A DNA stretch of 9,407 bases from Dehalococcoidales bacterium (GTDB lineage Bacteria > Chloroflexota > Dehalococcoidia > Dehalococcoidales > Fen-1064). Below the pieces are notes generated by a model. That model made no database searches. It saw nothing but the letters and a program-made list of their open reading frames with translations, and was not told where the DNA came from. The translations under genes were made by a program, and so were the position numbers. Positions within the stretch are counted from its first letter, which is position 1. Every line of letters begins with the position of its first letter. The stretch covers positions 1 through 9,407 of the forward strand of contig DAOUVG010000036.1 of NCBI GenBank assembly GCA_030667735.1. The letters run 5' to 3'. Positions 6,693 through 9,407 of the stretch are shown here, piece by piece.

Positions 6693-6976
6693 TGCACCTT
6701 TATGATGTGTTGCGTCGACCTCTGGTAACCGAGAAGAATGCCATACTCCAGATGGGAGGCAAATATGCCTTCGAGGTAGCCGGTGTAGCTACCAAACCGC
6801 AGATAAGGCAGGCTGTGGAGCAGGCCTTTAAGGTAACGGTTACCGCAGTAAACGTAATGACCGTACCGGGCAAGGAGCGAAGAGTCGGGAGACGGCAGGC
6901 CCGTACCCCGTCCTGGAAAAAGGCGATAGTAACGCTCCAACCCGGAGACAAGATAGAGTTCTTCGAGAACGTATAG
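6692..6976 (+). CDS. rplW: 50S ribosomal protein L23
   Basis: L23 sits at the tunnel exit and is the docking site for trigger factor and SRP. The 94-residue product fits the usual 90-100. It begins MHLYDVLRRPLVTEKN, where RPLVTEK is the family signature. It continues with KYAFEVAGVATKPQIRQAVEQAFKVTVTAVNVMTVPGKERR and a basic segment ending in WKKAIVTLQPGDKIEFFE. Glu15 lies in the region of the trigger-factor contact. The start shares one base with the rplD stop and has GGGAG just upstream. Unlike its neighbours it is followed by a long 169-bp gap before rplB. Confidence 0.97.
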   Translation: MHLYDVLRRPLVTEKNAILQMGGKYAFEVAGVATKPQIRQAVEQAFKVTVTAVNVMTVPGKERRVGRRQARTPSWKKAIVTLQPGDKIEFFENV

Positions 6977-7060
6977 GTAAGAGGGGAAGTTTGAAGGGGC
7001 GAAGCCTCTTCAGAAAACTCTCTTACCCCCTTTCCTTTGAAGGAGAGGGGGATTAAGATG
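6977..7060 (+). repeat. Repeat-like palindromic element between rplW and rplB with stacked hairpins
   Basis: Two hairpins lie in tandem right after the rplW stop. Hairpin A has an outer stem GTAAGAG/CTCTTAC (6977-6983 with 7020-7026) and an inner stem GAAGGGGC/GCCTCTTC with a GAA loop (6993-7011, one G-U pair). Hairpin B pairs CCCCCTTTCC (7026-7035) with GGAGAGGGGG (7042-7051, one G-U pair), and can extend outward through CTTA/TAAG and CTCT/AGAG to about 7064. The CTCTTAC arm is used by both, so the outer stem of A and the extension of B exclude each other. No T-run follows, so it is not an intrinsic terminator. The composition (runs of C and G around CTTTGAAGG) resembles dispersed intergenic palindromic repeats, here lodged inside a ribosomal operon. 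Confidence 0.6.
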
Positions 7061-7144
7061 GAGAGGTTGCAGTATTGGGCATGTAGTGTGTGGCCTGGTT
7101 CTGCAAGACAATCTCAGAGAGAAGCCCGGAGGAAGGTAACGTAG
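7058..7144 (+). CDS. Possible 28-codon upstream ORF before rplB (low confidence)
   Basis: The frame starts ATG at 7058 ([10 protein letters not shown]...) and stops with TAG at 7142-7144, one base before the rplB GTG. A GAGGGGG sequence, which is also the right arm of the upstream hairpin, sits about 6 bases before the ATG at Shine-Dalgarno spacing. The predicted peptide has no recognisable motif and ends in a basic stretch (REARRKVT). The geometry would allow translational coupling to rplB. It may equally be an accident of the spacer sequence. Confidence 0.2.
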   Translation: MERLQYWACSVWPGSARQSQREARRKVT

Positions 7145-7145
7145 A

Positions 7146-7976
7146 GTGGCACTGAAGATATATCGCCCTACATCACCCGGCAGACGAGCAATGACCAGCT
7201 CCAGCTTTGATGAGATAACCAAGACGAAGCCGGAGAAATCGTTGCTGCGGCCGCTGAAGAAGAAAGCGGGGCGAAACAACCGGGGAAAGATAACGGTACG
7301 TCACCGGGGTGGTGGAGCCAAGCGCCGGTTGCGCATCATTGACTTCAAGAGGGACAAGATTGGCGTGCCTGGTAAAGTAGCGGCTATCGAGTATGACCCG
7401 AATCGTTCGGCACGTATTGCGCTAATCTATTATGCGGATGGCGAGAAGCGCTACATACTCGCTCCCCAGGGACTCAGTGTCGGCAATAAAATACAGGCTG
7501 GCGGGGATGCCGAAATAAAGCCCGGCAATGCACTGCCATTGAAAGCACTTCCCACAGGAACGATGATACATAACATAGAGATGCAGAAAGGTAAAGGGGG
7601 CCAGATGGTCCGCAGTGCCGGTGGGGCAGCGCAGTTGATGGCTAAGGAAGGTGACTATGCCCACATCCGGTTACCCTCCGGTGAGGTGCGGCTGATTCGG
7701 GGTGAGTGCATGGCTACCATCGGGCAGGTGGGCAACGTCGAGCACCAGGGCATTAACCTGGGTAAGGCGGGCCGCAAGCGGTGGATGGGATGGCGGCCTA
7801 CGGTTAGAGGCTCGGCAATGAACCCGAGAGACCATCCTCACGGAGGTGGGGAAGGCAGGAGCCCGATAGGTATGCCTGGACCGAAGACGCCCTGGGGCAA
7901 GCCGGCTCTGGGCTACAGGACCAGGAAAAATAAGTCTTCAGATAGACTGATAATCAGACGGCGGGGGAAGAAGTAA
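7146..7976 (+). CDS. rplB: 50S ribosomal protein L2
   Basis: L2 is a large core protein needed for subunit association and for peptidyl-transferase activity. The 276-residue product has normal length. It starts [17 protein letters not shown] and has the RNA-binding region [24 protein letters not shown]. The C-terminal [13 protein letters not shown] signature is at about 226-238, and its histidines include the counterpart of E. coli His229. It ends [18 protein letters not shown]. The GTG at 7146 is supported by GGAAGG (7131-7136), nine bases upstream, and by the conserved N-terminus. The gene follows an unusual 169-bp spacer and ends one base before rpsS. Confidence 0.98.
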   Translation: MALKIYRPTSPGRRAMTSSSFDEITKTKPEKSLLRPLKKKAGRNNRGKITVRHRGGGAKRRLRIIDFKRDKIGVPGKVAAIEYDPNRSARIALIYYADGEKRYILAPQGLSVGNKIQAGGDAEIKPGNALPLKALPTGTMIHNIEMQKGKGGQMVRSAGGAAQLMAKEGDYAHIRLPSGEVRLIRGECMATIGQVGNVEHQGINLGKAGRKRWMGWRPTVRGSAMNPRDHPHGGGEGRSPIGMPGPKTPWGKPALGYRTRKNKSSDRLIIRRRGKK

Positions 7977-7977
7977 A

Positions 7978-8268
7978 GTGTCAAGGTCTATAAAAAAAGG
8001 TCCGGCCGTTGATCCCAAGCTATTGAAGAAGGTGGCGGCTGCCAATCGCTCGGATGAGAAGATAATAATCAGAACCTGGGCGCGTTGGTGTACCATCCTG
8101 CCGGAGATGTTGGGACTCACTATCGGCGTACACGATGGTCGAAGGCATGTGCCTATCTTCATTACGGAGAACATGGTGGGACACAAGCTGGGGGAGTTTG
8201 CCCCGACACGTACTTTCAGAGGGCACTCCGCCAAGGCGGAGACCACCGTACAGAGAAAGCGAAGATAG
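7978..8268 (+). CDS. rpsS: 30S ribosomal protein S19
   Basis: S19 binds 16S rRNA in the 30S head and forms bridges to the 50S subunit. The 96-residue product starts [19 protein letters not shown] and carries the signature [23 protein letters not shown] followed by APTRTFRGH, ending in a basic tail. The GTG start lies one base after the rplB stop. The purine-rich end of rplB (GGGGGAAG near 7963-7970) serves as ribosome site, so coupled translation is likely. The sequence shows nothing unusual apart from the GTG. Confidence 0.98.
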   Translation: MSRSIKKGPAVDPKLLKKVAAANRSDEKIIIRTWARWCTILPEMLGLTIGVHDGRRHVPIFITENMVGHKLGEFAPTRTFRGHSAKAETTVQRKRR

Positions 8269-8286
8269 GCCGGGTAGGGAGATTCA

Positions 8287-8625
8287 GTGCAGATTAAGTC
8301 CGTAGCCAAAGATATCGGTGTGTCAGCGCAGAAGATGCGCCGGCTGGTAAACCTGGTGCGTAACAAGCCGGTGGAAGAGGCGTTGACGATACTCAGGTTT
8401 GCTCCTTCGCCGAATGCCCGGATTGTGGCCAAGGTGGTAAAGTCTGCCGCGGCAGATGCGGAGAGTGTTTACCAGATACCGGTTTCTGACCTGCGGGTCG
8501 TCGGTATCACTGCGGACGAAGCACGGACGCTGAAGAGGTTTCGCGCCGGTGCCCGGAGACGGGTCAAGCCGATACTGAAACGGTCCAGTCATATAACGGT
8601 CGTTGTTGCTAACCAGGAGGGCTAA
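8287..8625 (+). CDS. rplV: 50S ribosomal protein L22
   Basis: L22 contacts all 23S rRNA domains, and its long beta-hairpin lines the exit tunnel next to L4. The 112-residue product has normal length, with SAQKMRRLVNLVRNKPVEEAL (14-34), the helix NARIVAKVVKSAAADAE, and the tunnel hairpin around TLKRFRAGARRRVKPILKRSSHITVVV. The start is GTG at 8287 with GGGAG (8277-8281) five bases upstream, 18 bp after rpsS. The stop overlaps the rpsC start by one base (TAATG). I see no tunnel-loop deletion of the macrolide-resistance type. Confidence 0.98.
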   Translation: MQIKSVAKDIGVSAQKMRRLVNLVRNKPVEEALTILRFAPSPNARIVAKVVKSAAADAESVYQIPVSDLRVVGITADEARTLKRFRAGARRRVKPILKRSSHITVVVANQEG

Positions 8626-9407
8626 TGGGACATAAGGTTCATCCCACAGGCTTCAGACTAGGTGTCATACGTGATTGGGAGGCGAAATGGTACGCTGACC
8701 GGCACTATATGGAATACCTTCAGGAAGACCTGGCACTACGGAAAGTTGTTGCAACAATGTATCCGGAAGCCGGGGTCTCACTGGTGGAGATTGACCGGCA
8801 GGCGAATAACGTTTCAATGACGATTCACACTGCTCGCCCCGGCATTCTCATCGGCCGAGGTGGTCAGCGCGTTGACGAAATGAGGGGTCGTCTTGAAACC
8901 CTGATAGGTAAGAAGGTCCAGCTAAACATCCGGGAAGTGCCCCAACCTGAGCTTGATGCCCAGTTGGTGGCCAGGAATGTATGCGATCAGATTGAACGTC
9001 GTATCGCTTACCGGCGGACCCTGAAACAGACATTGCTCCGTTCAATGCAGGCCGGTGCAAAAGGGATGCGGATAAGTATTGCCGGTAGGCTGGACGGTGC
9101 GGAAATAGCCCGGCGAGTGACGATGCATGAGGGGCAGGTACCCCTGCATACGTTGAGGGCTGATATTGATTATGGTTTTTCCGAGGCACGCACTGCCATG
9201 GGACGCATCGGGGTGAAGGTATGGCTGTACAAGGGTGATATCTTGCCTGCGCCACGGGAAATCGAGCTTGAGGAGGCTATCCCCGAACCGGTGGTCGTTC
9301 CCGGGCCGACAGCGGAACACGAGGTACCTGCCGAACCAGTAGCAGAGGGCGTCGTTGAAGAGGCACCTGCCGAACCAGTGGCAGAGGCCGTCGTTGAAGA
9401 GGCACCT
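8625..9407 (+). CDS. rpsC: 30S ribosomal protein S3, with acidic repetitive C-terminal tail (3' end outside window)
   Basis: S3 lies at the mRNA entry channel and, with S4 and S5, helps unwind mRNA. The window holds 261 codons without a stop. It starts MGHKVHPTGFRLGVIRDWEAKWYA, has the KH-domain GRGG loop (77-80), and the C-terminal domain GAKGMRISIAGRLDGAEIAR and LRADIDYGF. The ordinary core ends near residue 207 (VKVWLYKGDIL). Beyond it lies a proline- and glutamate-rich tail (EIELEEAIPEPVVVPGPTAE...) that turns into a 13-residue tandem repeat, PAEPVAE(G/A)VVEEA, from residue 235 to the window edge. The protein therefore exceeds the 233 residues of E. coli S3 by at least 28. AGGAGG (8615-8620) lies 4 bases before the ATG, which overlaps the rplV stop. 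Confidence 0.97.
   Translation, partial: MGHKVHPTGFRLGVIRDWEAKWYADRHYMEYLQEDLALRKVVATMYPEAGVSLVEIDRQANNVSMTIHTARPGILIGRGGQRVDEMRGRLETLIGKKVQLNIREVPQPELDAQLVARNVCDQIERRIAYRRTLKQTLLRSMQAGAKGMRISIAGRLDGAEIARRVTMHEGQVPLHTLRADIDYGFSEARTAMGRIGVKVWLYKGDILPAPREIELEEAIPEPVVVPGPTAEHEVPAEPVAEGVVEEAPAEPVAEAVVEEAP
9327..9407 (+). repeat. 39-bp in-frame tandem repeat in the rpsC tail
   Basis: Unit 1 (9327-9365) and unit 2 (9366-9404) are 39 bp each and differ at only two bases (GTA/GTG and GGC/GCC codons). The first codon of a third unit (CCT, 9405-9407) follows before the window ends. Each unit encodes 13 residues, rich in Pro, Ala, Glu and Val, so copy-number change would keep the reading frame. The total copy number lies outside the window. 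Confidence 0.9.

Noticed and set aside
6977..7051. Intrinsic terminator splitting the operon after rplW
   Set aside because: Strong stems are present, but no T-run follows either one, and the downstream genes have no visible promoter of their own.
7938..8432. Minus-strand 164-codon frame opposite rplB, rpsS and rplV
   Set aside because: It is the antisense of three confirmed ribosomal genes, and its translation has no motif.

Overview
The window is a ribosomal-protein locus with two genes of central or sugar metabolism on its left flank. It reads as a chromosomal fragment of a moderately GC-rich bacterium. Gene order on the + strand is rpsL-rpsG-fusA-rpsJ-rplC-rplD-rplW-rplB-rpsS-rplV-rpsC: the str operon runs straight into the S10 operon, and no tuf gene lies between fusA and rpsJ. 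This arrangement, the frequent GTG starts, the LacD/YihT-type aldolase next door and the repeat-like palindrome between rplW and rplB suggest an uncultured Chloroflexota, possibly class Dehalococcoidia. That placement is inference from memory; no search was run.

Left flank (1-1585, minus strand): the N-terminal 147 residues of an SDR-family NAD(P)-dependent oxidoreductase, cut by the window edge, lie downstream of a complete class I aldolase of the LacD/YihT family. Each has its own promoter-like sequence. The aldolase promoter lies so close to its ATG that the mRNA is probably leaderless.

Divergent intergenic region (1586-1995): this holds the aldolase promoter, a 20-bp palindrome over the aldolase start, a 14-bp palindrome, a sigma-70-like promoter reading toward rpsL, and a perfect 12-bp hairpin in the rpsL leader.

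Ribosomal block (1996-9407, plus strand): eleven genes on one strand, mostly overlapping or separated by fewer than 25 bp, so very probably one transcription unit. The exceptions are 52 bp before fusA and 169 bp between rplW and rplB. The second gap contains stacked, partly mutually exclusive hairpins and a possible 28-codon ORF ending one base before the rplB start. The products are small-subunit proteins S12, S7, S10, S19 and S3, large-subunit proteins L3, L4, L23, L2 and L22, and translocase EF-G.

Points that stand out are an S12 insertion, an NKME instead of NKMD guanine-specificity motif in EF-G, and a 39-bp tandem repeat encoding an acidic Pro/Ala/Glu/Val tail on S3. I found no defence system, mobile enzyme gene, CRISPR array or RNA gene. 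Most of the window is ordinary housekeeping DNA.
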